Origin: Deltaproteobacteria bacterium
GTDB lineage: Bacteria; Desulfobacterota; SM23-61
Length of the DNA: 32,079 bases
Direction of reading: 5' to 3'
Assembly: GCA_026388915.1 (NCBI GenBank)
Contig: JAPLIW010000424.1
Coordinates: 1 to 32,079, forward strand
In this document: in pieces, positions 23,568 to 31,861 of the stretch
How the letters are laid out: each line of letters opens with the position of its first letter
Numbering within the stretch: position 1 is the stretch's first letter
Made by a program: the position numbers and the translations under genes
Notes under the pieces: model-generated
The model's database searches: none
What the model was told of the DNA's origin: nothing
What the model saw: the letters and a program-made list of their open reading frames with translations, nothing else

Positions 23568-26212
23568 TGACCGGAAGCGCGGTACGCCAGAAATTTCTGG
23601 ATTACTTCAAGAGCAAAGGGCATGCCATCGTGAGCAGTTCCTCACTGGTTCCCCAGAAGGACCCTACCCTGCTCTTCACCAATGCGGGAATGGTCCAGTT
23701 CAAGAATTACTTCACCGGCGAAGAAAAGACCCCTTTTCCCCGCGCTACGACCTCGCAGAAGTGCGTGCGTGCCGGGGGAAAGCACAACGACCTGGAGAAC
23801 GTGGGTTACACCGCCCGCCATCATACCTTCTTCGAAATGCTGGGAAACTTCTCCTTCGGCGATTATTTCAAAGAAGGGGCCATTGCTATGGGATGGGAGT
23901 TCCTCGTGGATATCCTGGGCCTGCCCCCGGACAAGCTCTGGGTTACCATTCACGAAGGGGAAAAATCCCTGGGAATCGGGGCGGATGAAGAGGCGCGGAA
24001 ACTCTGGAGAAAATACGTCCCGGAAGAAAGGATCCTCACTTTTCCCAGCAAGGATAATTTCTGGCAGATGGGAGACACCGGCCCCTGCGGCCCCTGCTCG
24101 GAGATCGTCATCGACCAGGGTCCGACAGTGGGATGCGGGCGTCCGGAGTGTGCCCCGGGCTGTGACTGTGACCGGTACCTGGAGCTGTGGAACCTGGTCT
24201 TCATGCAGTTCGAGCGCTATGCCGACGGCACGATCAAGCCCCTGCCCAAACCGAGCATCGACACCGGCATGGGCCTAGAGCGGATTACGGCGATCGTTCA
24301 GGGGGTGGAGAGCAATTACGACACGGACCTCTTTACCCTCATCTTGAAGGCGATCGGGGGATCCTGCGGGAAAAAATATGATCCCCCATCCCCGGCGGGC
24401 GTTTCTTTCCGGGTGATCGCCGATCATGCCCGCGCGGCAACTTTCCTGATCAGCGACGGCGTCCTCCCTTCCAATGAAGGGCGGGGCTACGTGCTGCGCC
24501 GGATCATGCGCCGGGCCATGCGGCACGGCAAGAAACTGGGAATCCACGAGCCCTTCCTCTTCCGGCTGACCGATGAAGTGATCGCCCTCATGCAGGATGC
24601 CTATCCGGAACTCGTAAGTCACCGGGAAATGGTCAAAAACATGATCTCCAACGAGGAGGAGCGCTTCTCCGAGACCCTGAGCACGGGGCTTCGCCTCTGG
24701 GGCGATGAAATCCGCAAACTGAAAGAGCGGAAATCGAAGGTCATTCCCGGAGAATTGATCTTCAAGCTCTATGACACCTACGGGTTCCCCCTGGACCTGA
24801 CCGAAGAGATCGCCCGCGATGAAGGGTTTCCCCTGGATAAAAAAGGATTTGAAGAAGCCATGGAAGCCCAGCGGGAACGAGCCCGGGAATCCTGGAAGGG
24901 TTCGGGGGAAGAAGCTTTGAAGGAGGTTTACAAGTCCCTGGCGGCCCTCAAGCTGAAGACTGAATTCGTGGGCTATGACCGCCTGGAGACCGAGGGAAAG
25001 ATTCTGAAGATGTTCAAAGGCGAGGCGGAAGTGGAGAGCGGAAAAGAAGGCGAAGAGGTGGAAGTGATCACCGACCGAAGCCCCTTCTACGGAGAAGCGG
25101 GGGGCCAGCAGGGAGACCAGGGGATTCTGTCCGGCAACGGATCCCGGATGGAGGTTTTCCGCTCGAGCAGACCCCTGCCCGACGTGATCGTCCATCACGG
25201 GACCATCCAATCCGGAGCCTTCCGGGTGGGAGACACCCTCAAGCTGCGGGTGAATGCCGAGAGCCGGGGCAAGACCGCTCTCAACCACACGGCCACCCAT
25301 CTGCTGCAGGCCGCCCTGCGGCAGGTGCTGGGGGACCACGTCAAACAGGCCGGGTCTCTGGTGACTCCCGACCGCCTCCGTTTTGACTACACCCACTTCT
25401 CCCCCCTTTCAGAGGAAGAAATCGACCGGGTCGAGGAGATTGTGAATTCCCGGATCCGGCAGAACCTGCAGGTCTGTGTGTCCCATATTCCCTATAAAGA
25501 GGCCGTTCAGAAAGGGGCCATGGCCCTTTTCGGCGAAAAGTACGGGGATGTCGTCCGCCTGGTCCAGGTGGGGGAAATCAGCGCGGAACTCTGCGGAGGC
25601 ACCCATACGACCCGCAGCGGGGATATCGGTCTTTTCAAGATCCTGTCCGAGACCGGAGTGGCTTCCGGGGTACGGCGGATTGAAGCGGCCAGCGGAGAGG
25701 GGGCCTGGAAAGCCCTCAAGAAAGAAGAGGCTGAGCTTCGGGCGATATCCGATCTGGTGAAAGCGAAGCCGGGAGAGGTGGCGGAGAAGGTCCAGCGGAT
25801 TCTGAAACAGCAGAAGGATCTGGAGAGGGAATATCAGGTCCTCCAGGTTAGAATCGCTTCGGGGAAGACCAAAGACCTGATCTCCTCGGTCCGGGAAGTC
25901 AAGGGCGTTCGGGTTTTGTCCGCCCGGGTGGAGACGAAAGACCCGAAGAGCCTGCGGGAGGCGGCCGACCGTCTGAAGGACCAGATCAAGTCAGGCATCA
26001 TTCTGCTGGGCGCCCAGGGAGACGGGAAAGTCATGCTTCTCTGCGCGGTGACCCCGGACCTGGCCGGAAAGTACCCGGCCCAGAAACTGGTTAAAGAAAT
26101 TGCTCAGATCGTGGGGGGGACCGGAGGAGGGCGGGCCGACATGGCCCAGGCCGGCGGTACGAAAGTCGAAGCGTTGGCGGAGGCGCTGGAAAAAATCTAC
26201 TACCTCATTTAA
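23564..26212 (+). CDS. alaS: Alanyl-tRNA synthetase
   Basis: 882 residues, normal length. Class II core: IRQKFLDYF-like opening, FTNAGMVQFKNYF, TSQKCVRAGGKHNDLENVG, HHTFFEMLGNFSFGDYFK, GDTGPCGPCSEI and DTGMGLERI. The editing domain has HTATH (about residue 574) and CGGTH (about residue 676), the zinc-binding mischarge-clearing motifs. The C-Ala domain follows with GGTGGGRADMAQAGG near the end. The start ATG overlaps the recX stop (ATGATGA); the second ATG would be equally possible. Confidence 0.97.
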   Translation: MMTGSAVRQKFLDYFKSKGHAIVSSSSLVPQKDPTLLFTNAGMVQFKNYFTGEEKTPFPRATTSQKCVRAGGKHNDLENVGYTARHHTFFEMLGNFSFGDYFKEGAIAMGWEFLVDILGLPPDKLWVTIHEGEKSLGIGADEEARKLWRKYVPEERILTFPSKDNFWQMGDTGPCGPCSEIVIDQGPTVGCGRPECAPGCDCDRYLELWNLVFMQFERYADGTIKPLPKPSIDTGMGLERITAIVQGVESNYDTDLFTLILKAIGGSCGKKYDPPSPAGVSFRVIADHARAATFLISDGVLPSNEGRGYVLRRIMRRAMRHGKKLGIHEPFLFRLTDEVIALMQDAYPELVSHREMVKNMISNEEERFSETLSTGLRLWGDEIRKLKERKSKVIPGELIFKLYDTYGFPLDLTEEIARDEGFPLDKKGFEEAMEAQRERARESWKGSGEEALKEVYKSLAALKLKTEFVGYDRLETEGKILKMFKGEAEVESGKEGEEVEVITDRSPFYGEAGGQQGDQGILSGNGSRMEVFRSSRPLPDVIVHHGTIQSGAFRVGDTLKLRVNAESRGKTALNHTATHLLQAALRQVLGDHVKQAGSLVTPDRLRFDYTHFSPLSEEEIDRVEEIVNSRIRQNLQVCVSHIPYKEAVQKGAMALFGEKYGDVVRLVQVGEISAELCGGTHTTRSGDIGLFKILSETGVASGVRRIEAASGEGAWKALKKEEAELRAISDLVKAKPGEVAEKVQRILKQQKDLEREYQVLQVRIASGKTKDLISSVREVKGVRVLSARVETKDPKSLREAADRLKDQIKSGIILLGAQGDGKVMLLCAVTPDLAGKYPAQKLVKEIAQIVGGTGGGRADMAQAGGTKVEALAEALEKIYYLI

Positions 26213-26251
26213 AAGCAAAGACCAAGGAGCGGAGAGCAGGGAGCGCTGCCT

Positions 26252-26989
26252 TTATGATTGTTTCTTCTTCTTGGCTTCTTTCTCCTCTTTTTCCTTTCGC
26301 TTTTTCTCTTCTTTGGCAATCTTTTCCCGGCAGGTCGGCAGGAGGGGATTGATCTTTCCCTCGAGGCCCACATCCGGGTATTTCTTTAAAATCTCCTCGA
26401 AGCGGCCCAGGGCGGCCTTGTAGTGCCCTTTCCGGTAGTAGAAATGCCCGATGTAATACTCATGGTCGGCAAGCTGGCGCCGGCAGATCTGCATCCGGGT
26501 TTTGGCGTCGGAGGTGTATTTGCTCTGGGGAAAATTTTCGACGACATAACGAAACTGTTCCAGGGCTTTCTCGGTTACGGTCTGATCCCGGTCGATCGAG
26601 AGCATTTGTTTGGAATGACACATCCCGACCTGGTAGATGGCGTAAGGGATCTCCGGATGAATGGGATGGAGTTTCTTAAAGTCTTCATACTGGACGATGG
26701 CCTCGGCGTAATTCTTGTCGAAATAGAGGGAATCGGCCAGGCGGAGTTCGGCCAGGGGGGTGTAGGTACTCAGCGGAAAGTCCTCCTTGAACTTCCGGAA
26801 AGCCTCGGCCGAGCGTTCATATTTTTTCTTTTCCAGCAGACGGAGACCCTCTTCATACGCCATCTGCGGCGTCCTCTCCGGCTCCTTTTTCTCAAAAAGA
26901 GCACACCCGCCAACCCAGAACAGCAGAGAGAGGGCGACGAAGATCACAAACGAAGAAAAGCTTGTTTCTTTACCTTTCGACCTTCTCAT
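26252..26989 (-). CDS. bamD: Outer-membrane assembly lipoprotein BamD
   Basis: 245 residues with a lipoprotein signal: basic MRRSKGK, hydrophobic core and lipobox WVGGC with Cys29. TPR-like repeats follow (AYEEGLRLLEKKKYERSAEAFRKFKEDFP, RLADSLYFDKNYAEAIVQYEDFKKLHP, ALEQFRYVVENFPQSKYTSDA, YYIGHFYYRKGHYKAALGRFEEILKKYP). BamD is the essential partner of BamA in outer-membrane protein insertion, so the cell envelope is Gram-negative. The last 25 residues are almost all Lys/Glu, an unusual charged tail. It converges on alaS with 39 bp between. Confidence 0.9.
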   Translation of the reverse strand: MRRSKGKETSFSSFVIFVALSLLFWVGGCALFEKKEPERTPQMAYEEGLRLLEKKKYERSAEAFRKFKEDFPLSTYTPLAELRLADSLYFDKNYAEAIVQYEDFKKLHPIHPEIPYAIYQVGMCHSKQMLSIDRDQTVTEKALEQFRYVVENFPQSKYTSDAKTRMQICRRQLADHEYYIGHFYYRKGHYKAALGRFEEILKKYPDVGLEGKINPLLPTCREKIAKEEKKRKEKEEKEAKKKKQS

Positions 26990-27033
26990 ACCTCAATTCA
27001 TTTCCTGCGCTTTTTGAGAAAAGATCCAATTCC

Positions 27034-27062
27034 AATATATATTCCCCACCCTCTGCTGTCAA
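27034..27062 (-). promoter_or_regulatory. Promoter of bamD
   Basis: Minus-strand TTGACA (27057-27062), a 17-bp spacer and TATATT (27034-27039) lie 45 bp or more upstream of the bamD start. The boxes are identical to those of pilB. Confidence 0.7.
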
Positions 27063-27129
27063 TCGGAAGGTATTCCGCATTCCGGTAACTTTTCCATTCC
27101 GCCCTTCGTATTGGAGGTTTTTGGTACTT

Positions 27130-27221
27130 GCCTCAAGCGAAGCGCTCCTCAACTCACGCCCATGGCGTGACGCTCCTCGAGTCCCGCCTCAGGCGGGACG
27201 GTCCTCAAGACCCGAAGGGTC
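27130..27221. repeat. Array of four GC hairpins joined by CCTCAA-type linkers
   Basis: Perfect hairpins follow each other: AGCG-AAG-CGCT (27136-27146), TCACGCC-CAT-GGCGTGA (27154-27170), GTCCCGCC-TCA-GGCGGGAC (27181-27199) and GACCC-GAA-GGGTC (27209-27221). Each is preceded by a linker containing CCTCAA or CCTCGA. All loops are 3 bases. Stem sequences differ but pairing is conserved, pointing to selection on structure or a repeat-generating process. Located between the SDR gene's stop and bamD's promoter. Confidence 0.75.
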
Positions 27222-27244
27222 GGTCCATTTCTATTCCGCATTCT

Positions 27245-28048
27245 CTAGAACTTCATCCCTGGAAGGTTCAGGGAAGCGGTGTTGCCGCCGTCCACCGGAA
27301 GGGACTGGCCGGTTATGTAGCTGGCCTCGTCGCTGGCCAAAAACAAAATGGCACGAGCGACCTCTTCGGGTCGGCCGTAGCGCCGCAGCTCACAGCGACT
27401 GCCCAGTTTGCCAAACTTGCCCCTCTGGCGGGCCAGCTCAAAGATAGGCCGGGTCATCCCCGTTTCGATCAGGCCCGGGCAGACCGCGTTGACCCGGATA
27501 TTATAGCCGCCCAGGTCGCAGGCGGCCGTTTGAGTAAAGTTGATCAAGGCGGCCTTGCTGGCGCTGTAGGCGTTCGTCCCCGCACCGGATCGGATCCCGG
27601 CAACCGAGGCCGTGTTCACGATGGAACCGGTCTCCCTTTCCTTCATGTGCCTGGCGGCGTATTTCGTCGCATAAACCGCCCCCAGCACATTCACGGAGTA
27701 AACTTTGTGCCAGTCGTCCCCGTCCTCGTGTTCCAGATCTGCCAGCGCCCCGGTAATCCCGGCATTGTTGCAAAGAATATCGGTTTGGGAATAATTTTTT
27801 AGGGCCAGGTCGATCAATTCCTTCACTTCGGCTTCCCTGGCGACATCGGTCTTTTTGATAATTCCCTCGCCATTTTCCTTCTGCACTAGGACCATGGTTC
27901 TTTTCAACCCCTCTTCGTTGACATCGGCCAAAACCAGCCTGGCTCCTTCCCGGGCAAAAAGAACCGCTGCAGCCTGCCCGATGCCGTCGGCCGCCCCCGT
28001 AATAATGGCCACCTTCCCTTCCAGACGCCCTTTTCGCTCCCGGCCCAT
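27245..28048 (-). CDS. SDR-family NAD(P)-dependent oxidoreductase 1
   Basis: 267 residues, classical short-chain dehydrogenase. The cofactor motif TGAADGIGQ (residues 17-25), the NNAG motif (CNNAGITGA), active-site Ser in VNTASVAG and YSASK (Tyr-x-x-x-Lys) are intact, with CPGLIETGMTRP and YITGQSLPVDGG near the C-terminus. An Asp after the second strand (LVLADVNEEG) suggests NAD rather than NADP. The substrate is probably a hydroxyacyl-CoA or secondary alcohol, judged by neighbours. GGGAGG precedes the ATG and lies inside the tail of the enoyl-CoA hydratase relic. Confidence 0.85.
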   Translation of the reverse strand: MGRERKGRLEGKVAIITGAADGIGQAAAVLFAREGARLVLADVNEEGLKRTMVLVQKENGEGIIKKTDVAREAEVKELIDLALKNYSQTDILCNNAGITGALADLEHEDGDDWHKVYSVNVLGAVYATKYAARHMKERETGSIVNTASVAGIRSGAGTNAYSASKAALINFTQTAACDLGGYNIRVNAVCPGLIETGMTRPIFELARQRGKFGKLGSRCELRRYGRPEEVARAILFLASDEASYITGQSLPVDGGNTASLNLPGMKF

Positions 28049-28054
28049 GACTAT

Positions 28055-28138
28055 CTACCTCCCTTCAAACCGCGGGGATCGTTTTTCATGGAAAGCCTGC
28101 AACCCTTCCTGATGGTTCCGGGTCAGGCGGCAGAGGAC
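28055..28138 (-). pseudogene. Deletion scar: last 27 codons of an enoyl-CoA hydratase/isomerase-like gene
   Basis: Between the two SDR genes the minus strand reads VLCRLTRNHQEGLQAFHEKR and then SPRFEGR-stop. This is the typical C-terminal ending of crotonase-family proteins (an acidic/His helix, EG, AF, EKR, P, F, GR). An in-frame TAG precedes it and no start is possible, because the upstream SDR ends only 15 bases before. The rest of the gene has been lost. The identification rests on a short but characteristic ending. Confidence 0.6.
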
Positions 28139-28153
28139 CTAGCGTTCATCCCT

Positions 28154-28909
28154 TCACAAAATGCCCCCGTCCATGTGGATGATCTTGCCGGTGATGTAGG
28201 AGGCTTTGTCGGAGGCGAGGAATACGGCGAGGTGGCCAAGGTCTTCCGGGTTGGCGATTCTTCCCAGGGGGGTCAGCTTCAACCGGGCCTTCACCACCTC
28301 TTCCCCCATGGCCTTCATGAGCCGGTCGCCCATGTCGGTCTTGACGATGCCGGGGGCGATGGCGTTGACCCGGATGCCCCGGGGCCCCTCTTCCTTGGCG
28401 AGAACTTTGGTGAACGCTTCCAATCCGGCCTTGGAAACGGCATAAGGAGAATGTCCCGCCTGCAGAATGCTGGCGGCGATGGAAGAGATGTTGATGATGT
28501 TCCCCTTTTTATTCCGGTGCATGTATTCCAGGACGGTTTTGGAGCAGAAGAAGGCCGCGTTGAGGTTAGTGGAAAGGACACGGCTCCATTCCTCCACCTC
28601 TGTCTTTTCCACGAAGTTTCCGCGGGAGGCGATCCCCGCGCTGTTTACCAGAATGTCGATCCGGGCGAAGGCCCGGAATGCCTGCCTCATCAAATCCTGG
28701 GCAGCGTCAAAGTTCGACACGTCCCCTCGCACGGCGATTGCCTTTCGGCCCATGCCTTGGATCCGGCTGACCGTTTCTTCCGCTGCCTTTTCATCCTTCC
28801 GGTAATTGATCGCCAGATCCGCACCGGCTTCAGCCAGCGCCAGAGCGATTCCCCTTCCGATTCCCCGGGACCCGCCGGTGACCACAGCAACCTGTCCGAG
28901 CAATTCCAT
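28154..28909 (-). CDS. SDR-family oxidoreductase 2 (FabG-like)
   Basis: 251 residues with cofactor motif TGGSRGIGRGIA (about residues 12-23), NSAGIASRGNF, active-site Ser in INISSIAASI, catalytic YAVSKAGLEAFTK, VNAIAPGIVKTDM and YITGKIIHMDGG. An NYRKDEKAAEE segment after the second strand suggests NADP preference like FabG. It may reduce or oxidise a 3-oxo/3-hydroxyacyl-CoA in the local acyl-CoA pathway. The ribosome site is weak. It reads in the same direction as SDR 1 and the mutase genes, but 270 bp of repeats separate it from the mutase. Confidence 0.85.
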   Translation of the reverse strand: MELLGQVAVVTGGSRGIGRGIALALAEAGADLAINYRKDEKAAEETVSRIQGMGRKAIAVRGDVSNFDAAQDLMRQAFRAFARIDILVNSAGIASRGNFVEKTEVEEWSRVLSTNLNAAFFCSKTVLEYMHRNKKGNIINISSIAASILQAGHSPYAVSKAGLEAFTKVLAKEEGPRGIRVNAIAPGIVKTDMGDRLMKAMGEEVVKARLKLTPLGRIANPEDLGHLAVFLASDKASYITGKIIHMDGGIL

Positions 28910-28934
28910 TTTTCTTATGCTCCCCGTTGAGTTA

Positions 28935-29160
28935 AATCCGAATATCGAATTTCGAAATCCGAAACAGATTCAAGGAATATTTTTCTCGCAGAGCCCGCAG
29001 GGATCGCAGAGAAGACCCGCAACTCAATAACCGCTTATATCCTGGCCATTATCTTGGCATTGTATTTAGAAAAATATTTCTGTTTTCCCTATGGCCTCTG
29101 CGGCCTCTAGCGAAGCGGGCGAGAGAAAAGCCTTTGTCTTTTTCGGGTTTCGAGTTTAGG
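28935..29160. repeat. Composite inverted-repeat region
   Basis: Outer arms of the TTCGAAATCCGAAAC / TTTCGGGTTTCGAG type and inner arms of the CGCAGAGCCCGCAGGGATCG / CTCTGCGGCCTC type enclose about 80 AT-rich bases. No gene is visible in the 272-bp gap. The inner arms belong to the same family as the repeats near ttcA and between the mutase genes. Confidence 0.45.
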
Positions 29161-29181
29161 GATTGCGCCCTATGCGGTTTA

Positions 29182-29583
29182 TCAGCTTTTCGGATTTATA
29201 TGGGTCTTCACCCATTCGATGATATCTTCGGTGGAAGCTCCGGGGGTGAAGACCGCCTGAATTCCCTGTTCTTTCAGCCAGGCGATGTCATCCCGGGGAA
29301 TGACCCCTCCCCCAAAGACCTGGATGTCTCCCGACTGCTGGTCTCTTAATAATTCCACAACCGCCGGGAAAAGAACCCGATGGGCTCCGGAGAGGAGACT
29401 CAGCCCGACGGCATCCACGTCTTCCTGGATGGCCGCGGAAACGATCTGTTCCGGCGTCTGGTGGAGGCCGGTGTAAACAACTTCAAATCCTGCATCCCGT
29501 AAGGCCCGGGCCACCACCTTGGCCCCCCGGTCGTGCCCGTCCAGGCCGGGCTTGGCGATCAGAATCCGTATCTTCCGTTCCAT
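29182..29583 (-). CDS. B12-binding small subunit of an acyl-CoA mutase
   Basis: 133 residues from ATG 29583 (GGAGGAGAG directly upstream). The cobalamin motif is complete: DGHDRG with His17 as lower cobalt ligand, then GLSLLSGAH (about 79-87) and FGGGVIP (about 104-110). It is the C-terminal-domain-like partner of the large subunit encoded just upstream and would hold adenosylcobalamin. An in-frame upstream start would add MSGGE and remove the good ribosome site, so I prefer 29583. Confidence 0.9.
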   Translation of the reverse strand: MERKIRILIAKPGLDGHDRGAKVVARALRDAGFEVVYTGLHQTPEQIVSAAIQEDVDAVGLSLLSGAHRVLFPAVVELLRDQQSGDIQVFGGGVIPRDDIAWLKEQGIQAVFTPGASTEDIIEWVKTHINPKS

Positions 29584-29603
29584 CTCTCCTCCAGACAAAA
29601 ACG

Positions 29604-29656
29604 TTCACCACAAAGGCACAGAGAACTCTCTGTGTCCTCTGTGCCTCTGTGGTGAA
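29604..29656. repeat. Inverted repeat between mutase large and small subunit genes
   Basis: Arms 29604-29623 and 29637-29656 match at 19 of 20 positions (TTCACCACAAAGGCACAGAG and its complement) with a 13-base loop. Sitting between two subunit genes, it could set their expression ratio or protect one mRNA end. Sequence family is the ACAGAGG-type intergenic repeat. Confidence 0.65.
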
Positions 29657-29662
29657 AAGCTT

Positions 29663-31339
29663 TTAAAACATCCCCGGGTCGCGGTAGGTCCCGAAGACCT
29701 CCCGGAAGACATCGCAGATCTCTTGAAGGGTGGCGTATTCCTTGACTGCCGCCAGGATAGTGGGCATCAGATTCTCCGACCCTTTGGAGGCTTTCTTCAG
29801 TTCCACCAGGCAGGCTTGCACCCGGGCATTGTTCCGGGTCCGTTTCACTTCTTTGAGCCGCCCAATCTGCTTCTCTTCCACTTCCGGGTCGATCTTCAGG
29901 TATTCCAGGGGCTTTTCCTCATCCACCTGGTACTTGTTCACCCCCACCACGATCTTTTCTTTCCGCTCGACCTGCTTCTGGTAGGCATAGGCCGCATTGG
30001 CGATTTCCTGCTGCGGATAGCCAAGTTCGATGGCCCGGACGATTCCGCCCAGCTCATCGATCTTGTTGATATACTTCAGCGCCTCTTCTTCCATTTTGTT
30101 CGTCAAAGCTTCCACGAAATAGGACCCCCCCAGGGGATCGATAGTATGGGTGACCCCGGTCTCTTCGGCAATGACCTGTTGCGTCCGCAGCGCGATCGTC
30201 GCGGCCATCTCCGTGGGAACCGCGTATACCTCGTCCAGCGAGTTGGTATGGAGCGATTGGGTCCCCCCCAGGACCGCGGCCAGAGCCTCCATGGTAGTGC
30301 GGATCACGTTGTTGTAGGGCTGCTGGGCGGTCAGGGAGCACCCTGCGGTCTGGGTGTGGAAGCGGAGCATCCAGGAACGGGGGTTTTGGGCCTTGAACCG
30401 TTCCCGCATGATTTTGGCCCATATTCTCCGGGCAGCCCGGTACTTGGCGATCTCTTCGAAGAAGTCGATGTGCGAGTTGAAGAAAAACGAGAGACGGCCG
30501 GCAAAATCATCCACCTTCAGGCCTCTTCCGATGCAGGCTTGCACATATCCGATCCCATCCGCCAGGGTGAAGGCAAGCTCCTGCACGGCGGTCGAGCCGG
30601 CCTCCCGGATGTGGTAGCCGCTGATGCTGATGGTATTCCACTTGGGAACTTCACGAGTGCAATACTCCACCGTATCCACAATGAGCCGGACGGAAGGCCG
30701 CGGGGGGAGCATGAAGGTCTTCTGGGCGATGAATTCCTTGAGCATGTCGTTCTGGATCGTACCGCCGATCTCTTTTTTGCTGACCCCCTGTTTTTCCGCC
30801 ACGGCGATGTACATGGCCAGGAGGATCGCCGCCGGGGGGTTGATGGTCATGGAGGTGGTCACTTTATCCAGGGGGATTCCGTCAAAGAGGATCTCCATGT
30901 CCTTCAGGGTGTCGATGGCCACACCGCACTGCCCCACCTCCCCCCTGGAACGGGGGCTGTCGGAGTCATACCCCATCAGCGTTGGATAATGAAAAGCCAC
31001 GGAAAGGCCGGTCTGCCCCTGGGAGAGGAGGTACTTGTACCTCCGGTTGGTGTCTTCCGCGCTCCCGAAACCGGAGAACATCCTCATCGTCCATAGCCGT
31101 CCCCGGTACATGGAAGCCTGCACCCCGCGGGTATAGGGATACTGGCTGGGAAATCCGATGTCCCGCATAAAATCCATCCGGCCGATATCCTCCGGACTAT
31201 AGAGCTTATCGATCTCCAGGTCTGAAACCGTGGAAAACCTGGACAGCCGTTCCGGGCTCTGCTTCAGCGAAGGCTGGTAGCATTCCTTCTCCCAGGATTC
31301 CTTGGCTTTCACGCTACCTTTGAGTTTCCTGTCCACCAC
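29663..31339 (-). CDS. Acyl-CoA mutase large subunit (methylmalonyl-/isobutyryl-CoA mutase family)
   Basis: 558 residues, the substrate-binding TIM-barrel subunit of a two-part B12 mutase. Motifs: [19 protein letters not shown] (about 68-86), [77 protein letters not shown], and [12 protein letters not shown]. At the two positions that separate the enzymes, as I align them, it has Phe88 and Gln206 (IAQKTF), as in isobutyryl-CoA mutase, where methylmalonyl-CoA mutase has Tyr and Arg. AFHYPT (115-120) replaces the more usual AFDxPT. The start is GTG 31339 after GGAGGGAGAG. The small subunit lies 80 bp downstream. Confidence 0.9.
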   Translation of the reverse strand: MVDRKLKGSVKAKESWEKECYQPSLKQSPERLSRFSTVSDLEIDKLYSPEDIGRMDFMRDIGFPSQYPYTRGVQASMYRGRLWTMRMFSGFGSAEDTNRRYKYLLSQGQTGLSVAFHYPTLMGYDSDSPRSRGEVGQCGVAIDTLKDMEILFDGIPLDKVTTSMTINPPAAILLAMYIAVAEKQGVSKKEIGGTIQNDMLKEFIAQKTFMLPPRPSVRLIVDTVEYCTREVPKWNTISISGYHIREAGSTAVQELAFTLADGIGYVQACIGRGLKVDDFAGRLSFFFNSHIDFFEEIAKYRAARRIWAKIMRERFKAQNPRSWMLRFHTQTAGCSLTAQQPYNNVIRTTMEALAAVLGGTQSLHTNSLDEVYAVPTEMAATIALRTQQVIAEETGVTHTIDPLGGSYFVEALTNKMEEEALKYINKIDELGGIVRAIELGYPQQEIANAAYAYQKQVERKEKIVVGVNKYQVDEEKPLEYLKIDPEVEEKQIGRLKEVKRTRNNARVQACLVELKKASKGSENLMPTILAAVKEYATLQEICDVFREVFGTYRDPGMF

Positions 31340-31391
31340 CTCTCCCTCCGTTCTACCGCCTGCTCATTTCTCTTACGCTCTGCCCTATGCT

Positions 31392-31736
31392 CTATGCGCG
31401 AGGTGTCTTTTCAATATCGGAAACGCCCCCGGGACGAATGACCAGGCTGGCTTTCGAATTCTTTCGAATTTCTTCTCTTTCCGCGCAGGCCGTGGGGCAC
31501 CCGTTGATGGCCATAAGAAGATCCGACTCTCCCTCCCAGGAAACCCATCGGGCTTCAGCCAATTCCTCCCGGATTTTCCGGGCCACCTCTCCCCGTTCGA
31601 TGAGGGGGTTGCACCCGCCGCAGAATTTGATCGCCAGCCGGGGAGTGAACCTTCCTCCCCTGCCCTCTGTTTCCTCTTCCAGCCAATTGCGGACCCGCTG
31701 GACGGCTTCCCTGGCCAGTTTCTCTTCTTCGCTCAA
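31392..31736 (-). CDS. Small protein with CGGCNP and NGCPTAC cysteine motifs, function unknown
   Basis: 114 residues from a TTG start (no good ribosome site seen; no nearby ATG). The distinctive parts are FCGGCNP (Cys39, Cys42) after a short basic strand and LLMAINGCPTACA (Cys80, Cys84), spaced by a helix-rich region. Four cysteines in this layout suggest metal or Fe-S binding or a redox relay. I recall similar small uncharacterised proteins in anaerobes but cannot name the family. It lies about 50 bp upstream of the mutase large subunit in the same direction, so a role linked to that pathway is possible. Confidence 0.6.
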   Translation of the reverse strand: MSEEEKLAREAVQRVRNWLEEETEGRGGRFTPRLAIKFCGGCNPLIERGEVARKIREELAEARWVSWEGESDLLMAINGCPTACAEREEIRKNSKASLVIRPGGVSDIEKTPRA

Positions 31737-31861
31737 CCTGAAAGCTTATCTCTTTGCTTATTCCCCCTCCCCCTGGATGAGGGAGGTTTAGGGATAAGTA
31801 AAAAATTGAAACTCCTTGCTGAAACGATCAAAACGAGGGCAATCAAGGTGCCTACCTTCAT

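Noticed and set aside
27130-27221. Possible CRISPR array at the hairpin series
   Set aside because: Repeats are not identical, units are too short and spacers are absent; no cas genes nearby.
29519-31096. 525-codon plus-strand frame opposite the mutase genes
   Set aside because: It is antisense to two clearly conserved mutase subunits; the long opening is a by-product of GC-rich codon use.
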